Shown: positions 26,232 through 35,835, counted from the stretch's first letter. The stretch is 38,082 nt of DNA from Candidatus Curtissbacteria bacterium (GCA_016198325.1 JACQIV010000002.1:1-38082); one strand, 5' to 3'. Made by a program: numbers and translations. Notes: generated by a model from the letters alone, not told the origin.

Positions 26232-28328
26232 ATGCCCAGAGTTAAAAAAAGAAAACTCATCTCCCCCTTAAATCTTGAAAAAAAGACTATCAAAAGTATC
26301 CTTGGGTTTGGACTTCTTGCCTCTGCGGTCCTACTGGTCCTCTCCTTCTTTTCTGAAACAGCTCTCTTGGTCTCAATAAAAGAATATATTTTCAACTTGT
26401 TGGGGCTTGGAATAATTCTGGTTCCCCCCTATGCACTGATTGCTGCGCTTTCCCTCTTTCAAGTTAAGACCAAAATACAAAAAACCAACATCATTTTCGG
26501 CACGCTAGCTGCCTGTCTTTCTATTCTCAGCCTTGTCTCTCCCTTTTCTCAAAGCTTGTCCGGAATAATCGCAACAGCCATATGGACATTAATAAAGTCC
26601 TTTGTAACTCCGGTAGGTGCGTTCTTCATCTTGCTTTTTACCTTCTTTGTATCCCTAATTATTACGACAAATACGAGTATTAGCGATGTCTCCACTGCAC
26701 TATCCGTTTTACGTACAAAACTCGCTTCCCTTTTTAAACTCCTTTCATTTTCAAGGGGACCCTCTAAACGGCCACTGATCCCAACTACTATTCAAAACAA
26801 AACCGGACAGGATAAACCTAGAAATATCAACCCGGATGCTGTCCTTGCCCCGAGTGTTGTTGTCAATTCCCCCGGGGAAAACAGGCTCTGGCAATACCCT
26901 CCACTCTCCCTACTTGCGGATGCAAAAGGTGGCCAGGCAAACAGGGGCAACCTTAAACAGAATGCCCAGACTATCGAAAAAACACTAGAAAGTTTCGGTA
27001 TATCTGCAAAAGTTGTAGAGGTTAACCCCGGTCCGACTGTTACCCAATACGGGTTGGAAATACCTATGGGTACAAAACTCTCCAAAATTTTGACTTTGCA
27101 AAACGACCTTGCTCTTGCGCTTGCAACATCCAATGGCATGGTACGTATAGAAGCACCAATTCCCGGTAAATCCTTAGTTGGAATCGAAATCCCAAATATT
27201 ACACCAGAGACCGTAAACTTAAAACGTGTTCTTTCGACAGGCCATCTCATAGAAAGTAAGGCAAAAACAATTGTCGGGCTTGGAGAAGATGTTTCTGGCA
27301 ATATTATCACGGCAGATCTGGCAAGAATGCCTCATGTTCTAATTGCCGGAACAACCGGCTCAGGTAAATCAGTCCTGTTAAATGCCATAATTTCCACTAT
27401 TCTTTTCAGGGCAAGCCCTCAGGAAGTAAAACTTATTTTGGCCGATCCAAAAAGGGTTGAACTAACTGAATATAAAGATATACCTCATCTCCTAACTCCG
27501 GTAATTATTGAACCTGACAAAATTTTATCGAGTCTCAGGTGGGCAGAGAGTGAGATGGATAGACGATACAAACTTTTCCATGACGCCCAGGTTAAAAATA
27601 TTGCTGGCTACAATGAATTTTCCGGCTTCCAGGCGCTTCCATATATAGTCATCGTCATTGACGAGCTCCATAATCTTATGGAGTTTGCTCCGGTTGAAGT
27701 TGAAGATTCAATTTGCAGGCTGGCCGCAATGGCCAGGGCAACAGGTATTCATCTTGTCGTTGCAACCCAAAGGCCGTCGGTCGACGTAATTACCGGGCTC
27801 ATTAAGGCAAATATTCCATGCCGGATCGCTTTTAACGTTTCGTCCATGATCGACTCACGGGTAATTATCGATAGTCCTGGTGCGGAGAAACTTCTGGGTA
27901 AAGGCGACATGCTGTATGTTCCCCCTGATGCTTCCAAACCCCAAAGAATCCAGGGAGTTTATGTCTCGGATACGGAAATCAGAAACCTAATTGGCTTTTT
28001 AAGAAGCTCCGGTTTTGCTCCTGAATATACCGACGAAGTAATCCAAATGCCAACCAGCCGCATTTCAGGAGGGCACGGTGGCGCTTCGGGAGAAAAAGAT
28101 GACCTTTTTGAAGAAGCGGTCCGGACTATTTGCCAGTACGACAGGGCATCAGCGTCGCTATTGCAAAGAAGGCTAAGAATTGGCTATGCCCGTGCGGCCA
28201 GGCTTATAGACGAACTGGAAATGGCTGGTATAATCGGACCGGGTGAGGGAGCAAAACCCCGTGACGTTCTGGTTAAAAATGCAGAAGAATATCTCCAGAG
28301 TCAACAGGTAGAAGCGCCACAACAATAA
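26232..28328 (+). CDS. ftsK: FtsK/SpoIIIE DNA translocase
   Basis: N-terminal TMs, HVLIAGTTGSGKSVLLNAIISTILF, LADPKRVELTEYKDIPHLLTPVI, VIDELHNLM, C-terminal winged-helix gamma domain. Confidence 0.95.
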   Translation: MPRVKKRKLISPLNLEKKTIKSILGFGLLASAVLLVLSFFSETALLVSIKEYIFNLLGLGIILVPPYALIAALSLFQVKTKIQKTNIIFGTLAACLSILSLVSPFSQSLSGIIATAIWTLIKSFVTPVGAFFILLFTFFVSLIITTNTSISDVSTALSVLRTKLASLFKLLSFSRGPSKRPLIPTTIQNKTGQDKPRNINPDAVLAPSVVVNSPGENRLWQYPPLSLLADAKGGQANRGNLKQNAQTIEKTLESFGISAKVVEVNPGPTVTQYGLEIPMGTKLSKILTLQNDLALALATSNGMVRIEAPIPGKSLVGIEIPNITPETVNLKRVLSTGHLIESKAKTIVGLGEDVSGNIITADLARMPHVLIAGTTGSGKSVLLNAIISTILFRASPQEVKLILADPKRVELTEYKDIPHLLTPVIIEPDKILSSLRWAESEMDRRYKLFHDAQVKNIAGYNEFSGFQALPYIVIVIDELHNLMEFAPVEVEDSICRLAAMARATGIHLVVATQRPSVDVITGLIKANIPCRIAFNVSSMIDSRVIIDSPGAEKLLGKGDMLYVPPDASKPQRIQGVYVSDTEIRNLIGFLRSSGFAPEYTDEVIQMPTSRISGGHGGASGEKDDLFEEAVRTICQYDRASASLLQRRLRIGYARAARLIDELEMAGIIGPGEGAKPRDVLVKNAEEYLQSQQVEAPQQ

Positions 28329-28335
28329 AAGTTTA

Positions 28336-28962
28336 ATGCAAAGGTTAGGAGAACTTCTCGAGGCAAAGAGAAGGGGAAAGCGGATTTCATTAAAGAAAGC
28401 GGCAAAAAATCTTTCGCTCAAAAAAGAAGTCCTGGAATCATTGGAGAAGGAAGACTGGCAAACGTTGCCTGAACCGACTTTCGTTAAAGGTTTTTTGACA
28501 AATTACGCAAGTTATTTAGGAATCGACCCCGATTTTGCCCTGGCCCTTTATAGGCGGGGATACGATGAAGCAAAATATCCCCACAAAGTATCTCCTCTAA
28601 AGCAAAAAAGAAGACTCATGTTTACGCCCAACAAACTCGCCGCGCTTTCTTTCTCGCTTTCAATTCTGGCATTTCTTATTTACCTTTCTGTCCAGTATTT
28701 TTCGATTCTTTCCACGCCGCAGCTTGATATTATAAATCCCCAAAACGACGCTACAACCGGTATTCCCATTGTCATTGTCCAGGGAAGTACAGAACCGGGT
28801 GCCGTTGTTTCTGTAAACGGTGAATTTGCAGCCGTGGACGAAAGTGGTAAATTCGAAAAGGAAGTAAAACTAAAGGCTGGTAAAAACCAGATCGAGGTTA
28901 TTTCTTCTAAGAAACTATCCCCCAAATCCAAAAAAACCATAACACTCAGGCTCTCGCAGTAA
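28336..28962 (+). CDS. RodZ-like HTH + TM + Ig-like protein
   Basis: LGELLEAKRRGKRISLKKAAKNLSLKKEVLESLEKEDWQTLPEPTFVKGFLTNYASYLGID, TM, Ig-like GSTEPGAVVSVNGEFAAVDESGKFEKEVKLKAGKNQIEV. Confidence 0.8.
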   Translation: MQRLGELLEAKRRGKRISLKKAAKNLSLKKEVLESLEKEDWQTLPEPTFVKGFLTNYASYLGIDPDFALALYRRGYDEAKYPHKVSPLKQKRRLMFTPNKLAALSFSLSILAFLIYLSVQYFSILSTPQLDIINPQNDATTGIPIVIVQGSTEPGAVVSVNGEFAAVDESGKFEKEVKLKAGKNQIEVISSKKLSPKSKKTITLRLSQ

Positions 28963-28967
28963 GCTCA

Positions 28968-28997
28968 TTGACAACGAAGTCGCGAAAAGGGTATACA
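28968..28997 (+). promoter_or_regulatory. Putative promoter TTGACA-N18-TATACA
   Basis: -35 28968-28973, -10 28992-28997. Confidence 0.6.
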
Positions 28998-29017
28998 TTC
29001 TTTACTAAAACTGCCCT

Positions 29018-29290
29018 ATGGATTTAACACAAACTATACTTCTTTCGGTAATTATTGTTCTTTCGATATTCCTTGTGGTTCTCGGGATTCAGGTATTCTT
29101 TGTACTAAAAGCCCTAAAAGCCACAATTAAAAAAATGAACTCTCTTTTCGAAGAGGCATCAGGCCTCGTTGAGGAAATAAAAAAACCGGTTGCAAAAGCC
29201 GGCGGTTTAATTACAGCGTTAACTACTGGGGCAAGCATTGTAAACTTGCTAAAGAAAAGAAGGGATAATGAGCGACCAAAACAAAGATAA
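29018..29290 (+). CDS. Small membrane protein, DUF948-like
   Basis: N-terminal TM then amphipathic helix; 90 aa. Confidence 0.6.
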   Translation: MDLTQTILLSVIIVLSIFLVVLGIQVFFVLKALKATIKKMNSLFEEASGLVEEIKKPVAKAGGLITALTTGASIVNLLKKRRDNERPKQR

Positions 29291-29636
29291 CTCCCTAACA
29301 GCGCTTGTTGCAGGCATTATTTTGGGTGCTGCCGTTACCTACCTCTTTACTACAAAAGACGGGCAAAAAGTTAAGGACAAACTGTTGGTCGAAGGTTCAA
29401 AGCTACTTGATAAGCTTAAAGAAGGCCTCGAAAATGTTGGCGAGGAAATAGAAGAAAAAGCCGGTGAAATCGTCGAATCTGCGGGAGAGATCAGGGATGC
29501 TGCGGCCACCCACTTCGAAGAAGCAAAAGAAAACGTCCAGGACGCATTGAGGGAAGTCCCACCGCAGGTTGCTGAGATTCAGAAAAAAGGCCGCAAGTTC
29601 TTTTTTCGAAGACACCAATCCTCCTCAGAATCTTAA
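29268..29636 (+). CDS. YtxH-like protein
   Basis: ALVAGIILGAAVTYLFTTKDGQKVKDKLLVEGSKLLDKLKEG; overlaps the upstream gene by 23 nt. Confidence 0.7.
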   Translation: MSDQNKDNSLTALVAGIILGAAVTYLFTTKDGQKVKDKLLVEGSKLLDKLKEGLENVGEEIEEKAGEIVESAGEIRDAAATHFEEAKENVQDALREVPPQVAEIQKKGRKFFFRRHQSSSES

Positions 29637-29661
29637 GATTAGACAATCGAGCGTATATAAT
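29633..29661 (+). promoter_or_regulatory. Putative promoter TTAAGA-N17-TATAAT, 8 nt before ATG 29670
   Basis: -35 29633-29638, -10 29656-29661. Confidence 0.5.
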
Positions 29662-29669
29662 TAAGATCA

Positions 29670-30134
29670 ATGGATATGGATTCTTGTGTTTTTTGTGAAA
29701 TTGTTAACGGCTCGTCACCAGCTAATATTGTTTGGGAAGACACAAATCATATGGCGTTTCTTTCAATATTCCCAAATACGGACGGCTTTACGGTTGTCAT
29801 TACTAAGAAGCATTACTCAAGTTATTATTTTGACCACCCCGACAAAATTCTTAATGGTTTAATATTGGCTTCCAAAAAAGTTGCAGGAAAAATAGATAAA
29901 GCATTCGACGGAGTTGGAAGAACAGGCCTAATTCTAGAGGGGTTTGGAGTCGATCATCTGCATGCCAAACTTTTCCCGATGCATGGCACCAAAGGCTCTT
30001 GGCAAAAAAAGTCATCCAATATCAACAAGTTTTTTCAGAAGTACGAAGGATACATTTCCTCGCATGATTATAAAAGGGAAAATGAGAAAAAGTTAGCAGT
30101 TATTGCTTCCAAAATAAGAAAAACAAAAGCATGA
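29670..30134 (+). CDS. HIT family protein
   Basis: CVFCEIVNGSSPANIVWED, FPNTDGFTVVITKKHY, GFGVDHLHAKLFPM. Confidence 0.88.
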   Translation: MDMDSCVFCEIVNGSSPANIVWEDTNHMAFLSIFPNTDGFTVVITKKHYSSYYFDHPDKILNGLILASKKVAGKIDKAFDGVGRTGLILEGFGVDHLHAKLFPMHGTKGSWQKKSSNINKFFQKYEGYISSHDYKRENEKKLAVIASKIRKTKA

Positions 30135-31954
30135 ACTCAAAAGAGCTTCGGCAAAAATATCTAAAGTTTTTTGAAGATAGGGGACATAAAATAATCCCTT
30201 CGGCATCTCTTGTTCCCGACGAAACTGTTGAGCTTGCCGGTACTCAAAGAGTCCTTTTTACCACAGCCGGCATGCATCCGTTAGTCCCATATCTTTTAGG
30301 CCAACAGCATCCGGAAGGCAACCGCTTGGTCAATGTCCAGAAATGTCTTCGGACAGACGACATCGACGAAGTAGGCGATAGTGTCCATAACACATTTTTT
30401 GAAATGCTGGGTAATTGGTCACTCGGAGACCCTGCCTCGCCTGCCCGCTCCGACGGATCGAGGCGAGACGGTATCAGTCAAGGCGGGTATTGGAAAGAGG
30501 AAGCTATCTCCTGGTCATACGAATTTTTAACAAACGAATTGAAGCTCGATGCAAACCGCATCTATGTTTCGGTTTTTGCCGGCGACAGCGACGCCCCGTT
30601 TGATGAGGAATCATTCGACATTTGGCTAAAACTGGGAGTACCCGAAAGCCATATTTTCAGGTACGGCAAAAAAGATAATTGGTGGGGACCGGTCGGCCCG
30701 CAAGGCCCGTGCGGTCCAGACACGGAGATGTTTTATGACGTACAAGGAGAATCCTTGACAGGTAGGGAGCCTGCCACGAACCCAGAGAGGTTCGTGGAAA
30801 TCTGGAATAACGTGTTTATGGAATACGACAAACAGGCGGACGGGGCATTTAAACCCTTGGCGCAAAAAAATGTCGACACAGGCATGGGCCTCGAGCGAAT
30901 TCTCAAAGTTATGCAAAACGCCCCTTCGATTTACGAAACGGACGTTTTCGCTCCTCTTATGAAAAACATTGAAGACAAGGCAAACTATTTTCAAACACCA
31001 TCCGCAAGAATTGTTGCAGACCACATTCGTGCATCGGTTTTTCTCATTGCAGACGGTGTAAGTCCCTCGAACGTCGAAAGGGGATACATTTTAAGAAGGC
31101 TTATCCGTCGCGCGATTAGGCATGCCTCTCTCCTAAAAATCGAAAAAGATTTTCTTGAAGATTTGGCGCGCGAAACCATCAAAATATACGAAAGTTTCTA
31201 TCCTGGCCTTTCGGAGCATCAACCGCAAATAATTGACGAACTTCAAAAGGAAGAACAGAAATTTAAAAAGGCCCTTAATTCCGGAATCCGCGAGTTTGAA
31301 AAAATAAAAGGTGACATTTCCGGTGATGAAGCTTTCGATTTGTACCAGAACTTCGGATTCCCGATAGAATTGACTGTTGAACTTGCCAAAGAGCAAAATA
31401 AAAAAGTTGATATGGCAGCTTTTGACTCCAGGTTTAAAAATCACCAGGAGTCATCAAGAAAGGCAGGAGAAAAAACCAAAGGCGGCCTTGCTGTCCAGTC
31501 AGACAAAGCAGCAAAACTCCACACAGCCACACACCTACTCCATCGGGCACTTCGGGATGTTTTAGGAAAACACGTTCATCAGACCGGTTCTCATATTACG
31601 GACGAACGACTCCGCTTCGATTTCACCCACAAAGAAAAAATGACTGATGACCAAATAAAAAATGTCGAGGCAACAGTTAACCAACAAATTCAAAGTGCTC
31701 TCAACGTTTACAAAAAAACCATGCCCAAAGAGAAAGCAGACGAGTTGGGCGCAATTGGCTTGTTTGCTGATAAGTACCAGGAACTTGTCAACGTTTATTA
31801 CATTGGCCAGTCGGATGAAATTAAAAAAGCCTATTCTAAAGAATTTTGTGGGGGACCCCATGCCCAAAATACGGGTCAACTTGGTGTTTTCAAGATAATA
31901 AAAGAGGAATCGGCAGGTTCAGGTGTGCGGAGAATTTATGCTAAAATTGACTAA
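30131..31954 (+). CDS. alaS: Alanyl-tRNA synthetase, short form
   Basis: LRQKYLKFFEDRGHKIIPSASLVP, TTAGMHPLVPYLLGQQHPEGNRLVNVQKCLRTDDIDEVGD, HTFFEMLGNWS, THLLHRALR, CGGPHAQNTGQLG; ends after the editing domain. Confidence 0.95.
   Translation: MNSKELRQKYLKFFEDRGHKIIPSASLVPDETVELAGTQRVLFTTAGMHPLVPYLLGQQHPEGNRLVNVQKCLRTDDIDEVGDSVHNTFFEMLGNWSLGDPASPARSDGSRRDGISQGGYWKEEAISWSYEFLTNELKLDANRIYVSVFAGDSDAPFDEESFDIWLKLGVPESHIFRYGKKDNWWGPVGPQGPCGPDTEMFYDVQGESLTGREPATNPERFVEIWNNVFMEYDKQADGAFKPLAQKNVDTGMGLERILKVMQNAPSIYETDVFAPLMKNIEDKANYFQTPSARIVADHIRASVFLIADGVSPSNVERGYILRRLIRRAIRHASLLKIEKDFLEDLARETIKIYESFYPGLSEHQPQIIDELQKEEQKFKKALNSGIREFEKIKGDISGDEAFDLYQNFGFPIELTVELAKEQNKKVDMAAFDSRFKNHQESSRKAGEKTKGGLAVQSDKAAKLHTATHLLHRALRDVLGKHVHQTGSHITDERLRFDFTHKEKMTDDQIKNVEATVNQQIQSALNVYKKTMPKEKADELGAIGLFADKYQELVNVYYIGQSDEIKKAYSKEFCGGPHAQNTGQLGVFKIIKEESAGSGVRRIYAKID
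30431..30487. repeat. GC-rich palindrome-bearing insertion in alaS
   Basis: CTCGCCT 30436-30442 / AGGCGAG 30461-30467 flanking TCCGACGGA; encodes PASPARSDGSRRDGISQGG between GD and YWKEEA. Confidence 0.65.
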
Positions 31955-31976
31955 GGTGCATACAAACTTTAAATCT

Positions 31977-32005
31977 AATTTGAATCTGGCTTTGCCAGTC
32001 AAATT
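31977..32005. other. Stem-loop after alaS
   Basis: AATTTGA-AT-CTGGC-TTT-GCCAG-TCAAATT; no T-tract, so not called a canonical terminator. Confidence 0.6.
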
Positions 32006-32028
32006 ATTCCGATTAGGGAAAGGGAATA

Positions 32029-32057
32029 TTAAGGGAAAACCGTAGGTTGTCCCTTAA
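32029..32057. other. Stem-loop upstream of the 32066 gene
   Basis: TTAAGGGA-A-AACC-GTA-GGTT-G-TCCCTTAA; 8-bp outer and 4-bp inner stems. Confidence 0.65.
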
Positions 32058-32065
32058 AGCACATT

Positions 32066-32890
32066 ATGGATCCTACTGCCCCGGGTTCACAAGACCCTCA
32101 GAACACAAATCCAACAAATCCGATAAGACCCGGTCAGTTCATTGTGGCAGGAGAGGACGCTTCACAAAATCAACCGTCAATAAACCAATTCCCGCCCGCT
32201 CCATCTACACCAACGCCCGCATTCCAGTCGCCACCTCAAACCTTAGCTGCCATGCCTCCATCTCCCCCTCTCGCCCCAGCACCTTCCGGTAATCCGGAAG
32301 AATTATTAGCATCCCTCGCCAAGCAAACAGAAGGGGCAGTTCTACCGCATCAGAACCCCCAAGATACACAACAGGCTGCACCGTTTCAGTCGTCACCAAT
32401 AAACGAGTTTCAGCCACCTCCTGCTGCACCGCCACCAGCAGAACCCGTTCTAAATCTTGCTTCCGAAATTCCGCCAATTCAAAACGAACCGCTACAACCC
32501 GCTGGTCAGGATTTGGCTCCCCAGTCGGAAAATACCCCACCAGACCCCACACCCTATGCCCCACCGTCTGCCGGGCCGCCTCCCTCACAGGAAGGATCCA
32601 AAATGGACAAGATTAAAATTGTACTGATGGGAGCCGGAGTTTTAGTTCTGGTTGGGTTGCTTGCTTCACTTGCCTGGTTCTTTGTATTTAATAAACCTAA
32701 CGGTGCAGCCAAAACCGAAATTACTCAGGAAGATTTAATTGAAGACCTTCCCCAGATTCCAAAAAGGACACAAGGAGGCTTCGGCGATTTGCCATCCTCA
32801 ACGTCCTCCGGTTCAACTCCCGCTTCGCCCTCTCCATCTCCGGAAGACCAAAATAGCGACATCACTATCCCCGACCTGACAGGTTTTTAG
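32066..32890 (+). CDS. Hypothetical Pro-rich protein with single TM
   Basis: Long Pro/Gln/Ala-rich N-terminus, TM (IVLMGAGVLVLVGLLASLAWFFVF), acidic/Ser C-terminus. Confidence 0.6.
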   Translation: MDPTAPGSQDPQNTNPTNPIRPGQFIVAGEDASQNQPSINQFPPAPSTPTPAFQSPPQTLAAMPPSPPLAPAPSGNPEELLASLAKQTEGAVLPHQNPQDTQQAAPFQSSPINEFQPPPAAPPPAEPVLNLASEIPPIQNEPLQPAGQDLAPQSENTPPDPTPYAPPSAGPPPSQEGSKMDKIKIVLMGAGVLVLVGLLASLAWFFVFNKPNGAAKTEITQEDLIEDLPQIPKRTQGGFGDLPSSTSSGSTPASPSPSPEDQNSDITIPDLTGF

Positions 32891-32940
32891 GCTGTTTAAA
32901 AACTAAACAATCAAGCTGATATAATACACTCAAGCTGCCG

Positions 32941-35082
32941 ATGGCGCCATTTAGCTTCCTTTCGAAATTCAGGAAGAAACCGACTCTTTCCCAAGAGAAT
33001 TTTCTTTCCCTCATACTTACCAACAATAATGTAACGGCAATAATCTGGGCGGAAAAAAATAGTGAAGTTAACATCGAAGGTACCGCAACCAAACCATTTA
33101 CTCAAATTTCCTCACTCGTCCATGAAACTGCAATCGCAATCGATAAAGCAGCAGAAAAAGTAACGGCGGATGTCACAAAAGTTGTTTTTGGTCTTTCGGA
33201 TTCATGGTTGGAAAACGGTCAGCTTAGCCCAACAACCTCAAAAACTCTGGATGCCCTTACAAAAGACCTGGAACTCGAAGCGCAAGCCTTCATTCCGCTT
33301 TCGGCAGCGGTCCTCCATCACTTTAAACATAACGGAAAACAGTTAACTGGCGCGCTACTTGTAGGCATCTTCGATAACTACAGCGAAATTCATAGGGTCA
33401 AAGAGGGAAAAACGGAAAAATCCAAAAACTTTAACGGAAAAATAACGACCGACGAACTGGACGAAGAAATGGAAGGGGAGAATCAATTAAAGGAAATTGT
33501 TTTTTTCGGTTCCGGTTTTGAACACCTCGCCCAAAAAGTCAAAAAAAAGTCTCCGGATAAATATGATCTGGAAGAAGTAAGCGAGAACGAGATGAGTATG
33601 GCAGTTGCGCTTTCCCAGGCCGCCGATGTTCTCGGCTATGAACCGCAAATCGCAAAAGACCACCCAAAACACGCAGAAAACCCAGCCGAAAAAGAGGAAA
33701 AAGTTTCCAAAGAGGATCTGCTCGGGTTTATAGAAGGTAGGGATGTTCTTTTGATGGAAGATGATAAGGAAGAAAAAGAAACAGCGGATTCACATACCCC
33801 GCAGGAGGAAATAAAGCTTCCTGTGAAACCGGACAAAAAGGAAGAGCAATACGCCGTATCGCAGGAAATAACCGAAAATACCGAAGGTGCGCCCAGGACA
33901 CCAACGGCATCAATATTAACCAGGCTCACCACCTTGGCCTGGCTGCCAAACTTTCCGGACATAATAAAAGGCGGATCCAAAAAAATATTGATTTTGTTAG
34001 GTATTGTTGTTGCAATTCTGATTGCCTCCTTTTACTTTTTGGCACCAAACCTGACAAAGGCTGTTGCAGAAATTCAGGTAGCAGGCGATAGCTTCGAAAA
34101 AGATTTCGAAGCCGAAGGCTTTGTTGGCGCAGAAGATGGCGGTAACCTGTCTCTTGCCCAGGTAGCCGCAGCCGCCCAGAAAACGGAAAAGGCAGCAGCA
34201 ACTGGTACCAGGAAAATCGGTAATTACGCAAGCGGAACAGTTAAAGTATTTAACTGGACCACAAACCCTGTCACGTTCGACAGTGATACAAATTTAATAA
34301 CTAAAGATGGCATAAAATTTAAGCTTGACGCTCCAATAGAGGTAGCCTCCAGAAGTGCCGCAAATCCCGGGCAGCAGGACGCAAAAGCCAAGGCGATCGA
34401 ATTTGGCGAAAATGGCAATATTCCCGCCGGCAAAGATTTCACTTTCCAGTCTTTTGATGAATTACTCTATTCCGGCAGGAACGATGAGCCGTTTTCGGGC
34501 GGTGACGAGAAAGAAATTACAGTGGTTGCCCAAAACGACCTGACAAAACTGGAAAAATCATTAACAGAATCATTAACCAAAGAAGCAAAGGAAAAACTTT
34601 CATCCGAAAACCCTGGCAAGAAATTCGACGAATCACAAATTACCGTCAAAGTCATTAAAAAAAGTTTCGATAAAAAACTGGACGAAGAGGCAAATGCAGT
34701 AAATTTATCAATGGAAGTAGAAGCATCGGCCGTTGTTTACGAGGAAGAAAATCTCAAAAACCTCTTAGCCGAAAAATATTCGCAAGATGCGCCCCAAGGC
34801 CTGGAAATTAAAGCAGCAAGCGTCGAAATTAGCGATATTGAATCAAAACGGTCAAAAGACAAAGTTACTTTCAGCGGCCATTTTAAATCTCCGCTTAGCC
34901 CAAAAGTAGATGATAAAGAATTGGCAAAACAGGTTGCAGGCAAAAGCCAAAAAGAAGCAAGGGAAATTATTAAAAAACTACCGAATGTTTCGGAAGTAAA
35001 CTTTACATTTACACCGTCACTGCCACTGATAGGAACACTTCCGAAAAATCCCGAAAAAATTACTTTTAAGTTCAAATCCTAA
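32941..35082 (+). CDS. Large single-TM protein with baseplate-J-like C-terminal region
   Basis: About 350-aa soluble N-terminal part, TM (KKILILLGIVVAILIASFYFLAP), then ASGTVKVFNWTTNPVTFDSDTNLITKDGIKFKLDAPIEV. Confidence 0.6.
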   Translation: MAPFSFLSKFRKKPTLSQENFLSLILTNNNVTAIIWAEKNSEVNIEGTATKPFTQISSLVHETAIAIDKAAEKVTADVTKVVFGLSDSWLENGQLSPTTSKTLDALTKDLELEAQAFIPLSAAVLHHFKHNGKQLTGALLVGIFDNYSEIHRVKEGKTEKSKNFNGKITTDELDEEMEGENQLKEIVFFGSGFEHLAQKVKKKSPDKYDLEEVSENEMSMAVALSQAADVLGYEPQIAKDHPKHAENPAEKEEKVSKEDLLGFIEGRDVLLMEDDKEEKETADSHTPQEEIKLPVKPDKKEEQYAVSQEITENTEGAPRTPTASILTRLTTLAWLPNFPDIIKGGSKKILILLGIVVAILIASFYFLAPNLTKAVAEIQVAGDSFEKDFEAEGFVGAEDGGNLSLAQVAAAAQKTEKAAATGTRKIGNYASGTVKVFNWTTNPVTFDSDTNLITKDGIKFKLDAPIEVASRSAANPGQQDAKAKAIEFGENGNIPAGKDFTFQSFDELLYSGRNDEPFSGGDEKEITVVAQNDLTKLEKSLTESLTKEAKEKLSSENPGKKFDESQITVKVIKKSFDKKLDEEANAVNLSMEVEASAVVYEEENLKNLLAEKYSQDAPQGLEIKAASVEISDIESKRSKDKVTFSGHFKSPLSPKVDDKELAKQVAGKSQKEAREIIKKLPNVSEVNFTFTPSLPLIGTLPKNPEKITFKFKS

Positions 35083-35835
35083 GTGGCTCTTGCAATTTAC
35101 GTCAAAAAAACCAAATCGGAAAAAAATTTCGGCAAAATCGGCAAAAAAGGATTCCTTGCAGCAGCCTATTTCCTGATCCGCCACGAAAAACAATATTTTA
35201 TAACTATTGCCTTAATCGGAATATCGTCTATGGTTTTTGCCCTGTTTCCGATGATTGTCTGGCAATTTAAAACTTTACCTAAACTTTCTCAAAAAATTGG
35301 AAACCTTCCTATTCCGAAAACGGAGGTTTTATCTGCACAAACTTTAGCTGCAAATGTTTCGGTTGCAAGAGAAGAAGACGGATTCACATATTTCACGACA
35401 GATATCAGACCGCAAGGGCCAAGACCGAAAGAGTACACTCTTTCCATTCCAAAGCTTGAAATCAAAGATGCACAAGTCTTAGTCGATTCTGTGAAATTTG
35501 ATTCAAACTTGGCGCAATTCCCTGGAACAGCCCTGCCCGGCGATATTGGCAACACTTTTATAACCGGCCATTCTGCCTTGCCTCAATTCGCGAACCCAAA
35601 AAATTACCGCACAATATTTTCAAAACTTCCCGATTTGGAAGTGGGGGACACGATTTACGTTCAAATTGAAGGCAAAAAAATGGAATATGTTGTCCAATAC
35701 TCAAAAGTTGTTGACCCAAAAGACCTCTCAGTTCTTTTGCCGATCACGCCGTCGGCAAGGAACCTCACCCTCATGACCTGCGTTCCCCCGGGCACCAACT
35801 CCAAACGGCTGGTTGTAATAACAAGCCTGATATAG
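35083..35835 (+). CDS. Sortase family transpeptidase (GTG start)
   Basis: N-terminal TM, NTFITGHSALPQF (His), NLTLMTCVPPGTNSKRLVV (Cys, Arg). Confidence 0.88.
   Translation: MALAIYVKKTKSEKNFGKIGKKGFLAAAYFLIRHEKQYFITIALIGISSMVFALFPMIVWQFKTLPKLSQKIGNLPIPKTEVLSAQTLAANVSVAREEDGFTYFTTDIRPQGPRPKEYTLSIPKLEIKDAQVLVDSVKFDSNLAQFPGTALPGDIGNTFITGHSALPQFANPKNYRTIFSKLPDLEVGDTIYVQIEGKKMEYVVQYSKVVDPKDLSVLLPITPSARNLTLMTCVPPGTNSKRLVVITSLI

Noticed and set aside
31977-32005. Intrinsic terminator of alaS
   Set aside because: Strong stem but no T-tract after it, so only called a stem-loop.
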